This document shows positions 52,658 through 61,716 of a stretch of 64,000 nucleotides of DNA, one piece after another. The position numbers and the translations under genes were made by a program. The notes beneath the pieces were generated by a model. That model was not told the origin of the DNA, searched no databases, and saw nothing but the letters and a program-made list of their open reading frames with translations. Each line of letters starts with the position of its first letter. The stretch's first letter is position 1. Source of the DNA: Priestia aryabhattai (GTDB lineage Bacteria > Bacillota > Bacilli > Bacillales > Bacillaceae_H); NCBI RefSeq assembly GCF_023715685.1, contig NZ_JAMBOQ010000002.1:248001-312000 (forward strand), in the 5' to 3' direction.

Positions 52658-52912
52658 TTATAAATCTTCTAGTCTTTGAACTTTTTTGCCCTCTATTTTA
52701 TGCTGTTCCATCGTTTCTTTTAACTCTTTGTTTGCCGTCGTCATCGTCGTTTCATTTGTTACCCCCATAAATGACCAGCCGTGGGATTCAAGCCAGTACT
52801 TGAATTCCCGCAAAAACTCTTCCTGCGTTCCTCCTGTATGATAAAAAGCTCCTTGAATCGTAATAGCCGGTTTTTCCGTATTATACGTCACATACATTTT
52901 ATTTGCACACAT
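52658..52912 (-). CDS. Hypothetical protein, 84 residues
   Basis: MCANKMYVTYNTEKPAITIQ, GTQEEFLREFKYWLESHGWS and KLKETMEQHKIEGKK-like charged tail. AATAAAGGAGGTC lies upstream of the ATG on the minus strand. Small alpha/beta cytosolic protein of unknown function. The 360-bp region to 53275 carries no further ORF. Confidence 0.65.
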   Translation of the reverse strand: MCANKMYVTYNTEKPAITIQGAFYHTGGTQEEFLREFKYWLESHGWSFMGVTNETTMTTANKELKETMEQHKIEGKKVQRLEDL

Positions 52913-53275
52913 CCAAATAGACCTCCTTTATTAATAAACAAACGTAAATTGACAAAGAAGCGTTGAATCATTCCTCAATAATTACACTATTTCTCTATTT
53001 GCCTGCTGTTTTCCTTTTTATCTCTGAGATTAATCATAAATAAAATCAAGGTTTTTACAGAAAGAGGAATCTAAGTAAATAGATAAAAAGTTCGTTTCGC
53101 AATGAAATCGTCATATTTCTACATATTCTTTAAGGGACATGTAAAAGTTGTAACATAATGAATGGCACTGTAAGAAACTTAATCCAATTAGAACAAATGT
53201 TACTGTTTTTTTTAATGAAAAGGCGAATCTATGTGCTAAGGTAATAACAGGTTCAAATTTTAGGAGGTAGTTTTT
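52913..53275. other. AT-rich non-coding region between divergent genes
   Basis: It must hold promoters for the 84-residue protein and the LysM hydrolase. Two TGTAAM half-sites at 53150-53164 (TGTAAAAGTTGTAAC) are noted, but their spacing differs from the WalR consensus. No RNA element recognised. Confidence 0.5.
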
Positions 53276-54082
53276 GTGAGTAAAAAACGTGTAAAAAAAT
53301 GGGCAGTTGCTTCTGCAGCGTCTGTAGCATTTCTAGCAAGTCAAGGAACAGCATCAGCAGCAGCTTCGCACAAAGTCGTAAAAGGAGATACCTTGTGGGG
53401 GCTTGGCCAACAAAATGGGGTTACGGTAGATGAGCTGAAAGGTGCTAATAACCGTCAAAACGACATGATTTACGTTGGAGAAACATTAACGATTCCTGAC
53501 CAGGGACAAGTACAACCTGCCGCTAGTCCGGCATCATCTGTACATACAGTAGCACAAGGCGAAACTTTATATCATATTGCAACACAAAACGGCATGACTG
53601 TGGATCAGTTAAAAGCTGTTAACGGTTTACAAAGTGATATCATTACCATCGGACAAACATTAAAACTTCAAGGAGAAGCACCGGCGCCGGCACAAACTGC
53701 TCCGTCTACATCGGTTTCTGCACAAGATCAAGATTTACTAGCAAGATTAGTAGAGGCAGAAGCAAAAGGTGAGCCGTACCAAGGAAAAGTAGCGGTAGCA
53801 ATTGTGGTATTAAACCGTGTAGCTTCACCGGAATTCCCAAATAACATTCACGACGTTATTTATCAGCAGCTAGGAAACGGCGTATATCAATTTTCACCAG
53901 TAGCAAACGGAGCGATTAATCAGCCTGCATCAGAAGAATCAAAACGAGCGGTAAACGAAGCATTAGCAAACCCACATGAAAACGATGCGCTGTTTTTCTA
54001 TAATCCGCAAATTGCCGAAAGCCAATGGGTTGCAACGCAGCAAGTAACGGCAGTTATCGGAAACCATGTATTTGCAAAATAA
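53276..54082 (+). CDS. LysM-containing SleB/CwlJ-type cell wall hydrolase
   Basis: 268 residues with a GTG start after TAGGAGGTAGTTTTT. Signal peptide (about 1-28, ending TASAAA). Two LysM repeats: HKVVKGDTLWGLGQQNGVTV and HTVAQGETLYHIATQNGMTV. A C-terminal Hydrolase_2 domain (about 148-268) begins DLLARLVEAEAKGEPYQGKV with the conserved Glu and has VIYQQLGNGVYQFSPVANGA. A secreted peptidoglycan hydrolase for vegetative or spore wall turnover. Compared with the CwlJ protein at 27136 it adds export signal and LysM anchors. Confidence 0.88.
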   Translation: MSKKRVKKWAVASAASVAFLASQGTASAAASHKVVKGDTLWGLGQQNGVTVDELKGANNRQNDMIYVGETLTIPDQGQVQPAASPASSVHTVAQGETLYHIATQNGMTVDQLKAVNGLQSDIITIGQTLKLQGEAPAPAQTAPSTSVSAQDQDLLARLVEAEAKGEPYQGKVAVAIVVLNRVASPEFPNNIHDVIYQQLGNGVYQFSPVANGAINQPASEESKRAVNEALANPHENDALFFYNPQIAESQWVATQQVTAVIGNHVFAK

Positions 54083-54139
54083 GCAGATTTCTTTCAAATA
54101 CAAACATATATTTCATATATATGTATATGAAGTTAATAC

Positions 54140-54173
54140 ACAAAAAGGATGGCAACAAGGAGCCATCCTTTTT
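54140..54173 (+). terminator. Terminator after the LysM hydrolase
   Basis: ACAAAAAGGATGGC pairs with GCCATCCTTTTTGT over 8 nt. Confidence 0.85.
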
Positions 54174-54318
54174 GTATGCAGAGAGGAATCGTCATTTTCA
54201 AACGTAATTAAACTTAAAATGCTTTAATAGAGCTACCTGTTAAGGTATTTTTTTTGCCTAAATTTTGATAAAACCATTGATTATTTAGAGAATAATGATA
54301 TGATAAAAGAAGTCGATT

Positions 54319-54337
54319 GATAATGATAATCATTTAC
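54319..54337 (+). promoter_or_regulatory. Fur box of the yclNOPQ operon
   Basis: GATAATGATAATCATTTAC agrees with the 19-bp Fur consensus GATAATGATAATCATTATC at nearly every position. It lies 57 nt before the first permease gene, so iron repression is expected. The remaining 54174-54318 stretch shows nothing else. Confidence 0.88.
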
Positions 54338-54393
54338 AGATGGTGAAGGAGGAGATAAGTAGACTTATAGCGGTAAGAAAGGAGTAAGGAAAG

Positions 54394-55344
54394 TTGAAGT
54401 TTTATCAGTTAATTCTTGTGTTTGCCGTACTAGCGGTTGCTTCTCTTTTTATAGGAGTACAAGATTTGTCAGCAGTAGATCTGTTTCATTTAACAAAAGA
54501 AGAAAGTCAAACGCTGTTTTTTAGTCGTTTTCCAAGGCTTTTGAGTATTATTATGGCGGGAATGAGCCTTAGTATTTGCGGATTAATTATGCAGCAAATT
54601 ACGCGAAATAAGTTTGTATCTCCAACGACTGCCGGAACAATGGACTGGGCAAGACTTGGTGTGTTAATTTCTCTACTAGTATTTGCTTCAGCAAGCCCTC
54701 TATTAAAAATGACCATTGCTTTCATTTTCTCACTTGCGGGTAATCTATTGTTTATGAGAATACTAGACAGAATTAAATTCAACGATACGATTTATATTCC
54801 ACTAGTCGGTCTAATGCTCGGTAGTATTGTAAGTTCCTTAGCTACCTTCATCGCCTACAAATACGATTTGATTCAAAACCTTTCTTCATGGCTGCAAGGT
54901 GACTTTTCGCTTGTGGTCAAAGGGAGATATGAACTTTTATACCTGAGTATACCGCTCTTAATAATTGCTTATCTTTATGCAGACAAGTTCACGGTTGCTG
55001 GTATGGGAGAAAGCTTTTCAATCAATTTAGGCGTGAAATATAAACAAATCGTGAACATTGGATTAGTCATCGTTTCGCTTATTACGTCAATTACGATTTT
55101 GACCGTTGGCATGCTGCCTTTTTTAGGGTTGATTATTCCAAATATCGTATCGATTTACCGTGGAGATCATTTACGAAAAAGTCTGCCTCATACAGCGCTG
55201 CTTGGAGCAGTGTTTGTACTTGCATGTGATATTTTAGGCAGACTCATTATTTTCCCTTATGAAATTTCCATTGGGCTAATGGTGGGTGTAATAGGAAGTG
55301 CGATCTTTCTTTTTATGCTGATAAGGAGAGGTCGTTATGCATAA
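54394..55344 (+). CDS. yclN: Siderophore ABC transporter permease YclN
   Basis: 316 residues, TTG start behind AAAGGAGTAAGGAAAG. FecCD/BtuC-type permease with about nine membrane helices. Matches B. subtilis YclN over LLSIIMAGMSLSICGLIMQQ, NKFVSPTTAGTMDWARLGVL and LPFLGLIIPNIVSIYRGDHL. YclNOPQ imports petrobactin in B. subtilis. It overlaps yclO by 8 nt and is Fur-controlled. Confidence 0.92.
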   Translation: MKFYQLILVFAVLAVASLFIGVQDLSAVDLFHLTKEESQTLFFSRFPRLLSIIMAGMSLSICGLIMQQITRNKFVSPTTAGTMDWARLGVLISLLVFASASPLLKMTIAFIFSLAGNLLFMRILDRIKFNDTIYIPLVGLMLGSIVSSLATFIAYKYDLIQNLSSWLQGDFSLVVKGRYELLYLSIPLLIIAYLYADKFTVAGMGESFSINLGVKYKQIVNIGLVIVSLITSITILTVGMLPFLGLIIPNIVSIYRGDHLRKSLPHTALLGAVFVLACDILGRLIIFPYEISIGLMVGVIGSAIFLFMLIRRGRYA

Positions 55345-56284
55345 CAAATATAAAATCATCATTCTTGCCGCGCTGGCCATTTTATCAGTGGCACTGTTTA
55401 TTGGCTACGATTTAGGCTACTGGCAGTACACGCTGCCGCGAAGAATTGAAAAAGTCGCTGCGATTGTTTTAACCGGAGGAGCCATTGCGTTTTCATCTGT
55501 TATCTTTCAAACGATTACAAATAATCGAATCTTAACTCCTAGTATTCTAGGACTGGATTCACTGTATTTATTTCTGCAAACGTTTATTGTGTACATCTTT
55601 GGCTCGACGAATATTGTCATCATGAACAAAAATCTTAATTTTCTTCTTTGTGTTTCGCTGATGATTATTTTTTCGGTCTTGCTTTACATACTGATGTTCA
55701 AAAAAGCCGGTAAGAATATTTTCTTTATTTTACTGGTTGGAATTGTGTTTGGCACCTTATTTAAAAGCATGTCTTCATTTATGGAAATGCTAATCGATCC
55801 GAATGAATTTCAAGTTGTACAGGATAAATCATTTGCAAGCTTTAACAATGTTAATACCGATTTGCTATACATAGCAGCCGTTATTTTTATCCTACTTGGC
55901 ATTTACGTGTGGCGCTTTACATCCATTTTTGATGTACTGTCGCTAGGAAGAGAACATGCGGTAAATCTAGGTATTGATTATGACAAGTTCGTCAAAAAAA
56001 TGCTGATTGTGATCGCCATTTTTGTCTCAGTGGCTACAGCGTTAGTTGGGCCGATTACATTTCTTGGACTGCTTGTTGTGAACCTTGCGAGAGAGCTGTT
56101 CAAAACGTACAAGCACACCTATCTAATGATGGGATCACTGCTGCTTAGTGTTATAGCTCTCGTCGGAGGAGAATTTATCGTTGAAAAAGTGTTCACCTTC
56201 AGCACCACGCTGAGCGTCATCATTGACTTTGCCGGCGGAATTTACTTTATTTATTTGCTGCTAAAGGAGAATAAATCATGGTAG
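55337..56284 (+). CDS. yclO: Siderophore ABC transporter permease YclO
   Basis: 315 residues. Second FecCD-type permease with GGAIAFSSVIFQTITNNRIL, TPSILGLDSLYLFLQTFIVY and VGPITFLGLLVVNLARELFK. It forms a heterodimer with YclN. It overlaps the ATPase gene by 7 nt, with CTAAAGGAGAATAAATC serving as the ATPase ribosome-binding site. Confidence 0.92.
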   Translation: MHNKYKIIILAALAILSVALFIGYDLGYWQYTLPRRIEKVAAIVLTGGAIAFSSVIFQTITNNRILTPSILGLDSLYLFLQTFIVYIFGSTNIVIMNKNLNFLLCVSLMIIFSVLLYILMFKKAGKNIFFILLVGIVFGTLFKSMSSFMEMLIDPNEFQVVQDKSFASFNNVNTDLLYIAAVIFILLGIYVWRFTSIFDVLSLGREHAVNLGIDYDKFVKKMLIVIAIFVSVATALVGPITFLGLLVVNLARELFKTYKHTYLMMGSLLLSVIALVGGEFIVEKVFTFSTTLSVIIDFAGGIYFIYLLLKENKSW

Positions 56285-57036
56285 AAGTAACAAATGTCAG
56301 TAAAACATACGGAGAAAAAACCGTTTTAGAAAAAACATCCGTCGTGATTCCAAAAGGAAAAATCACGTCATTTATCGGCCCAAACGGAGCGGGGAAAAGT
56401 ACGCTGCTTTCAATTATGAGCCGTCTCATTAAAGCTGACTCAGGGTCAATATCTATAGAAGGAAAAAATATAGAGAATATTGACAGCTCAGATTTAGCCA
56501 AAAAAATGAGCATTTTAAAACAGTCCAACCAGCTTAATATTAGGCTTAGCGTACGTGAACTCGTAAATTTCGGCCGGTTTCCTTATTCAAAAGGCCGCTT
56601 AACAAAAAGCGATGAACAAGCGGTTGATCAGGCGCTGAGTTATATGAAGCTTGAAAGTATTCAAGATAAATACTTGGATGAACTAAGCGGGGGACAGTGT
56701 CAGCGAGCTTTTATCGCTATGGTCATTGCACAGGACACGGAGTATATCTTCTTAGATGAACCGCTCAATAACTTGGATATGAAGCATTCTGTTGAAATTA
56801 TGAAGCTGTTGAAACGGCTCGTAAAAGACTTAGGCAAAACCATTGTGATTGTCATTCACGATATTAATTTTGCGTCCGTCTATTCAGATTATATTGTGGC
56901 GCTTAAAAACGGTCGAGTGATCCGTGAAGGTCCAACAGAAGCCATCATTCAAACGCCCGTATTAAAGGATATATACGATATGGATATTCCAATCGAAATG
57001 GTTGACGGGCAGCGTATTTGCGTGTATTTTTCATAA
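56278..57036 (+). CDS. yclP: Siderophore ABC transporter ATPase YclP
   Basis: 252 residues. Walker A GPNGAGKSTLLS, signature LSGGQCQRAFIAM, Walker B TEYIFLDEPLNNLDM and switch HDINFASVYSDY. FepC-type ATPase energising YclN/YclO. The variant LSGGQCQR (Cys in place of the usual R/Q) is noted. Confidence 0.92.
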   Translation: MVEVTNVSKTYGEKTVLEKTSVVIPKGKITSFIGPNGAGKSTLLSIMSRLIKADSGSISIEGKNIENIDSSDLAKKMSILKQSNQLNIRLSVRELVNFGRFPYSKGRLTKSDEQAVDQALSYMKLESIQDKYLDELSGGQCQRAFIAMVIAQDTEYIFLDEPLNNLDMKHSVEIMKLLKRLVKDLGKTIVIVIHDINFASVYSDYIVALKNGRVIREGPTEAIIQTPVLKDIYDMDIPIEMVDGQRICVYFS

Positions 57037-57059
57037 AATTTATTCACGAGGTGACGAAA

Positions 57060-58016
57060 GTGAAAAAAGTGTTATTAATGTTTGTAGCAGTCTTAACTGC
57101 GATTGTTGTAGCTGCTTGCGGTAATCAAGGGGCAAAAGAAACATCAAGTGGAGAAAGTAAACAAAAAGAGACGGTAACGGTAACCGATCAGTTGAATAAA
57201 GACGGCATTAAAATTGAGAAAAATCCTAAAACAGTTGTAACCTTCAGCATGGGGGCGCTTGATACGCTAGATAAACTAGGCGTTGAAGTAGCGGGCTTAC
57301 CAAAACAAGCGATCCCAGATTATCTATCAAAATATCAAGATGATAAGTATGCAAATGTAGGTGGCTTAAAAGAGCCTGATTTTGAGAAAATTGCAGAATT
57401 AAAGCCGGACTTAATTATTATTCAAGGCCGCCAAGCAGAATCATTTGACGAGTTTTCAAAAATCGCGCCGACAATTTATATTGATACAGACAATCAGCAT
57501 TATATGAAGTCATTTAAAGAAAATACAGAAGTACTAGGCCAAATTTTTGACAAAGAAGAACAAGCGAAAAAAGAACTGGCAAACATCGACAAGCAAATTG
57601 CAGATTTGAAAAAGCAGGCTGACAAATTAGGTAAAAAGGGTCTTGTCATGCTGGCAAACGACAGTAAAATGACAGCGTTTGGCCCTGGCTCTAAATACGG
57701 GTTAATTCATGACGTATTTGGCATCAAAGCAGCTGATGAAAGTATTGACCCAAATGCTACACACGGTCAAAGCATTGCATATGAATATTTAGTTAAACAA
57801 AACCCGGACTACTTATTCGTGGTTGACCGCGGCGCAGCAATTGGTGAAAAATCATCTGCTAAACAAATTGTTGAAAATGAGTATGTAAAAGAAGTTAACG
57901 CAGTGAAAAACAATCACGTCGTGTACCTTGATCCAGGCCTTTGGTATTTATCTGGAGGAGGCCTTGAGTCAATGGCAGGCATGATTAAAGAAATCAAAAC
58001 AGGTATAGAGAAGTAA
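57060..58016 (+). CDS. yclQ: Siderophore-binding lipoprotein YclQ
   Basis: 318 residues, GTG start behind CACGAGGTGACGAAA. Lipobox VAAC (Cys20). Type III substrate-binding fold with VVTFSMGALDTLDKLGVEVA, PDFEKIAELKPDLIIIQGRQ and GQSIAYEYLVKQNPDYLFVV. YclQ binds petrobactin and its photoproduct in B. subtilis. Last gene of the Fur-controlled operon. The in-frame start at 57018 lies inside yclP. Confidence 0.92.
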   Translation: MKKVLLMFVAVLTAIVVAACGNQGAKETSSGESKQKETVTVTDQLNKDGIKIEKNPKTVVTFSMGALDTLDKLGVEVAGLPKQAIPDYLSKYQDDKYANVGGLKEPDFEKIAELKPDLIIIQGRQAESFDEFSKIAPTIYIDTDNQHYMKSFKENTEVLGQIFDKEEQAKKELANIDKQIADLKKQADKLGKKGLVMLANDSKMTAFGPGSKYGLIHDVFGIKAADESIDPNATHGQSIAYEYLVKQNPDYLFVVDRGAAIGEKSSAKQIVENEYVKEVNAVKNNHVVYLDPGLWYLSGGGLESMAGMIKEIKTGIEK

Positions 58017-58022
58017 TAGCGA

Positions 58023-58057
58023 AAAAGGAGCTGGTCTAAACCAGCTCCTTTTTTAGT
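58023..58057 (+). terminator. Terminator after yclQ
   Basis: AAAAAGGAGCTGGT pairs with ACCAGCTCCTTTTT over CTAA, followed by T residues. Confidence 0.92.
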
Positions 58058-58350
58058 GAACGTTTTTCTGCCTTGCAGTGGTTTTGATATACAAGAAAGA
58101 GCTTTATAAACTGAACGAATAATAGAGCAAGGCTTAGGAGTTTCCTTATCTTTAAAGATAGCATATAGGCACTTTATCCTTCTCGTTGAGTGTCTGTGTG
58201 CTTATTAAATCAGGTTTAATAGGTTTTTTTATCTATTTTCTTTCTGGGTAACAAAAAATAGAAATTTAGTGATTAATTGAAATAGGAAGAGGGAAACGAA
58301 AAAAAGAGGAAATAACAAATTTCTACAAGGAAATTAAAGGAGGAGTTAAC
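58058..58350 (+). other. Non-coding region before the Mn-catalase island
   Basis: 293 nt, AT-rich. No ORF, Fur box or PerR box could be identified by eye. AAAGGAGGAGTTAAC directly before 58351 is the ribosome-binding site. Confidence 0.6.
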
Positions 58351-59193
58351 ATGTTTCGTCATCAAAAAGAACTGCAATTTGAAGTGAAAGTAGATCGCCC
58401 GGATCCGATGCTTGCTCGCCAGATTCAAGAAGTACTAGGTGGACAATTCGGTGAAATGACAGTAATGATGCAATACCTCTTTCAAGGATTTAACTGTCGA
58501 GGAGAAGAAAAATATAAAGATATGCTGATGGATATAGGTACAGAGGAAATTGGACACGTAGAGATGCTTTGTTCACTTATTAGTCAATTACTTGATGGAG
58601 CCTCTCCAGAAGATCAAGCGGAAGCTGCGAAAGATCCTGCAACAGCAGCTATCATGGGAGGAATTAATCCTCAGCACTTATTAGTGAGCGGGCTTGGTGG
58701 TTTGCCTACTAATTCAAATGGAGTTCCATGGAACGGTTCATATATCGTAGCAAGTGGCAATTTATTAGCAGACATGCGTTCGAACTTGCATGCAGAAAGC
58801 CAAGGTAGACTTCAAGTAGCTAGGTTATACCATATGACAAAAGATGAAGGTGTACGTGCGACATTTAGAAAAATGCTAGCGCGTGATCGCTATCATCAGT
58901 ATCAGTGGATGGAAGCTATAAACGAACTCGAAGAAAAAAATGGAGTAGTTGTTCCTGCATCTTTCCCTCCTGAGGCTGAAAAAGAATCACAGCCAGAAGC
59001 TTATGAGTTTTGGAACCTCTCAGAAGGCACTGAATCAGAAGAGGGACCATGGGCTACTGGAAGCGCCCCGGACGGAAGCAGTGAATATGTATATATCAAA
59101 GATCCTGTAGCAAAAGGACAAGTTCCCAATCCGGAAATTCCAGATACTTCCCTACATCATGATTTAACTCGTAAAAAAGCTTTCTCTAAATAA
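58351..59193 (+). CDS. Manganese catalase family protein (1)
   Basis: 280 residues. GGQFGEMTVMMQYLFQGFNC and GTEEIGHVEMLCSLISQLLD give the first Glu/ExxH pair; HAESQGRLQVARLY and ARDRYHQYQWMEAINELEEK the second. These are the dinuclear Mn ligands of non-haem catalases. Length and the long C-terminal tail match vegetative/spore Mn catalases of bacilli such as YdbD/YjqC. It breaks down hydrogen peroxide. Own terminator follows. Confidence 0.9.
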   Translation: MFRHQKELQFEVKVDRPDPMLARQIQEVLGGQFGEMTVMMQYLFQGFNCRGEEKYKDMLMDIGTEEIGHVEMLCSLISQLLDGASPEDQAEAAKDPATAAIMGGINPQHLLVSGLGGLPTNSNGVPWNGSYIVASGNLLADMRSNLHAESQGRLQVARLYHMTKDEGVRATFRKMLARDRYHQYQWMEAINELEEKNGVVVPASFPPEAEKESQPEAYEFWNLSEGTESEEGPWATGSAPDGSSEYVYIKDPVAKGQVPNPEIPDTSLHHDLTRKKAFSK

Positions 59194-59199
59194 AAGAAA

Positions 59200-59236
59200 G
59201 GAAGGCCCTCGATATGTTCGAGAGGTCTTTTTTTGC
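59200..59236 (+). terminator. Terminator after Mn catalase 1
   Basis: AGGCCCTCGA/TCGAGAGGTCT imperfect stem followed by seven T residues. Confidence 0.7.
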
Positions 59237-59378
59237 TTATAACAAAGAGTGTTATCCACGTGCTTTAATTAAATTATCTTTTAATATCTAGAATAAAAAA
59301 GCCGCATATGGAAACAGTAGTTATGTGCATATGTTAGAAAGGTGGCACACTATTATGAGTATTTTAAGGAGGATAAAA

Positions 59379-59891
59379 ATGGGTATTTTAAGCGGAAACC
59401 CTACAGATGAACCAATGCACTACGGTGAAGTTTTCGGTACTTGGTCGTTTCTTTCTGCCTCAAAAGGGTTAGTAGCTGGCTATCAAACATTTTTAAATCA
59501 TGTAGGAGATAAAGATCTACATAAGTTAGTCCAAGAAACAATCGAGCAGTGTCAGCAAGAGATGAAAGGTGTAGAGACATTGTTAAAAGAAAATGGAGTG
59601 GCTTTACCGCCGACTCCGCCTGAACGTCCAGAAGCATGTTTAGACGATATTCCAGTAGGAGCACGTGTTCAAGATCCAGAAGTTGCAGCAGCAATCTCAA
59701 TGGATATCGCTGCTGGTCTCGTAACTTGCAGCCAATTGATTGGACAATCTATTCGTGAAGATATTGCAGCTATGTTTAGCCAAATTCATATGCAGAAAGT
59801 AGCTCTTGGGGGTAAGTTTTTACGCCTTAATAAAGAAAAAGGCTGGCTGATTCCACCACCTCTTCACAAATCAAAAAATACGGACTGTTAA
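59379..59891 (+). CDS. DUF3231 (ferritin-like) protein
   Basis: 170 residues from the ATG at 59379, which is well spaced from TTAAGGAGG. ILSGNPTDEPMHYGEVFGTW, GLVAGYQTFLNHVGDKDLHK and AAISMDIAAGLVTCSQLIGQ fit DUF3231, a helical bundle with conserved His and Glu found in sporulating bacilli. Upstream in-frame starts (59325, 59355) lack sites. It sits between two Mn-catalase-like genes, but each has its own terminator. Confidence 0.8.
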   Translation: MGILSGNPTDEPMHYGEVFGTWSFLSASKGLVAGYQTFLNHVGDKDLHKLVQETIEQCQQEMKGVETLLKENGVALPPTPPERPEACLDDIPVGARVQDPEVAAAISMDIAAGLVTCSQLIGQSIREDIAAMFSQIHMQKVALGGKFLRLNKEKGWLIPPPLHKSKNTDC

Positions 59892-59932
59892 AAAATAGCT
59901 TTTATAAATTGCAAAAAGCAAATTGGAAATAA

Positions 59933-59970
59933 AAAAGGTACCTCTACTTAGTAGAGGATACCTTTTTTGC
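59933..59970 (+). terminator. Terminator after the DUF3231 gene
   Basis: AAAAGGTACCTCTAC pairs with GTAGAGGATACCTTTT over TTA, followed by T residues. Confidence 0.88.
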
Positions 59971-59994
59971 TTCAAAATAAAAGGAGTGTTTCAC

Positions 59995-60849
59995 GTGTAT
60001 TATTACAAAGAAGGATTAATTAATGGCATTAAACCGGATAAACCCGATCCTGCAGCCGCGAAAGTACTGCAAGAAACATTAGGGGGTCAGTTTGGTGAAA
60101 TGCGAACGATGATGCAATATTTCTTTCAAAGCTCTAACTTTAGAGGAAAAGAAACGCAATATCGGGATTTGATGAAAGGTGTTTTTTTAGAAGAAATAGC
60201 TCACGTAGAACTCGTTCAAAATACCATTAATGCATTGTTAGATGAATCTGGCGGAGCTGGGGTAGGAAGTCAAGGTTTAGATCAGGCTCCTCTTGATGAA
60301 GCTGTAAAACATGCTAATCCTCACCACTATATTATGGGAGCTCAAAGCTCACTGCCAGTGGATGCGGGTGGGAATCCATGGAACGGCTCATGGGTTTATA
60401 ATCATGGAAATCTAGTGGCTGATTTGCTCAATAACGTTGTATTAGAATCAACTGGTGTTTTACAAAAAACAAGAATATATGAAATGAGTTCTAACCAGAC
60501 GTTAAGAGAAACGCTAGGTTTCTTAATTGTTCGAGATAATGCTCATCAAAATGCGTTTGCAAAAGCTCTTGAAACATTGGGCGTAGACTGGGGCAAGCTT
60601 TTTCCTGTACCAAATTATGATATTAACAAATACCCTGAATGCAGAAAATTTGTTGAAATGGGGTATCATAACACGCAATTTGATTTTAGGTTAGATCCGC
60701 ATCGAATGGGAGAAATATTCCAAGGGCAGACGCCAAGCAGAAATGGCGGGGACTTGAGCGTAACGCCTCCGCCGGAAGGTTTTCCAGTCCCTCATTTATC
60801 TGAAATGCCGAATGAGCATGCTCCAGGCTTAGGAGACATGAATGCATAA
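59995..60849 (+). CDS. Manganese catalase family protein (2)
   Basis: 284 residues with a GTG start behind AAAAGGAGTGTTTCAC. Ligand motifs GGQFGEMRTMMQYFFQ, FLEEIAHVELVQNTI, VLESTGVLQKTRIYE and RDNAHQNAFAKALET are all present. It is clearly paralogous to the 58351 protein but diverged, with the N-terminus YYYKEGLINGIKPDKPD. The frame is open upstream to 59923, but that region is the previous terminator. Peroxide detoxification is likely. Confidence 0.88.
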   Translation: MYYYKEGLINGIKPDKPDPAAAKVLQETLGGQFGEMRTMMQYFFQSSNFRGKETQYRDLMKGVFLEEIAHVELVQNTINALLDESGGAGVGSQGLDQAPLDEAVKHANPHHYIMGAQSSLPVDAGGNPWNGSWVYNHGNLVADLLNNVVLESTGVLQKTRIYEMSSNQTLRETLGFLIVRDNAHQNAFAKALETLGVDWGKLFPVPNYDINKYPECRKFVEMGYHNTQFDFRLDPHRMGEIFQGQTPSRNGGDLSVTPPPEGFPVPHLSEMPNEHAPGLGDMNA

Positions 60850-60885
60850 AAGTATGTGAATCGATTTCAATTAAACATAACTAAA

Positions 60886-60926
60886 GTAAAAAAACATTGG
60901 CTGAGAACTAGTAGCCCATGTTTTTT
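60886..60926 (+). terminator. Terminator after Mn catalase 2
   Basis: AAACATTGGCT pairs with AGCCCATGTTT over about 11 nt with one mismatch, then seven T residues. Confidence 0.75.
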
Positions 60927-61107
60927 TATGCTTTCTCAGCTAAATGCTGTCATTCCTCTAAAGGCAAGAACATCTCGCCATTCCTGTAAGCACAGGATAA
61001 AGTGCTTTTTCTAAATCAGTTTATGAATTTAATTGTTTTTTACAAGAAGAAAAGGGAATACTTTCTTTAATCGCTTGTGATAGAAAGCTAATAAGGGGCA
61101 TGCTGCT

Positions 61108-61248
61108 ATGAGTAACCAAAAAGATGAATTTTTATTTAAAAGAGACCTCTATCGCTTAGTACAAGAATACAAACGTTGTAAAGTTGAAGAAATTAGACGG
61201 GCAATTAAAAAGGATATTCTTCTTTTGAAGAAGGTTATAAATAACTAA
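61108..61248 (+). CDS. Small basic helical protein, 46 residues
   Basis: MSNQKDEFLFKRDLYRLVQE followed by YKRCKVEEIRRAIKKDI and a Leu/Lys end. AAGGGGCA lies about 10 nt upstream and a strong terminator follows. Probably one long amphipathic helix. Not recognised. The region 60927-61107 upstream has a small hairpin (GCAC/GTGC with T-run near 60988) and nothing else. Confidence 0.6.
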   Translation: MSNQKDEFLFKRDLYRLVQEYKRCKVEEIRRAIKKDILLLKKVINN

Positions 61249-61261
61249 AATATATAGACAC

Positions 61262-61304
61262 CGGCAAAAAAGCTCATGTTATTTAATAAATGAGCTTTTT
61301 TGCC
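61262..61304. terminator. Bidirectional terminator
   Basis: GGCAAAAAAGCTCAT pairs with ATGAGCTTTTTTGCC over 12 nt between convergent small genes. Confidence 0.88.
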
Positions 61305-61308
61305 CGCT

Positions 61309-61563
61309 TTAAACTTGTTCCAACGAATTAGTATGTCTATAAATGGTCTCAGAAAGATTATGGATCATGTTAAACAGAGCTAACGCAGTTGTTTCTGGTT
61401 TTTCATAACGAAAAATGATATCGTTTTCAATATCGCAGATTTGAAAACTGTTTAATTGTTTTGAATAACTTAGTGTAAACCTATTGGCAAGAGTATGAGT
61501 AATGTCGCTATCTCTATAATTTACTAAATTTTCTATCATGTGCTTAATTTCAGTTAGGTTCAT
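61309..61563 (-). CDS. Hypothetical protein, 84 residues
   Basis: MNLTEIKHMIENLVNYRDSD, IENDIIFRYEKPETTALALF and NLSETIYRHTNSLEQV. The ATG at 61563 is 9 nt behind AAAGGGTG. Small alpha/beta cytosolic protein typical of uncharacterised bacillary genes. Not recognised. Confidence 0.6.
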   Translation of the reverse strand: MNLTEIKHMIENLVNYRDSDITHTLANRFTLSYSKQLNSFQICDIENDIIFRYEKPETTALALFNMIHNLSETIYRHTNSLEQV

Positions 61564-61716
61564 CCACCAAGTCACCCTTTCATGTTATTGAGGTTATCAT
61601 ACCATGTACAGGTAATTTGAATACTGTTTTTTACAATTTGTAACAACAATTTTCAAAATGAAACATAAAGGTAATAAAAAGGTAAAACGAGTAGCTTAAC
61701 GCAAGCTGAACATTTC

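Noticed and set aside
53150..53164. WalR-like TGTAAA/TGTAAC half-sites before the LysM hydrolase gene
   Set aside because: Start-to-start spacing is 9 nt, whereas the WalR consensus has 11.
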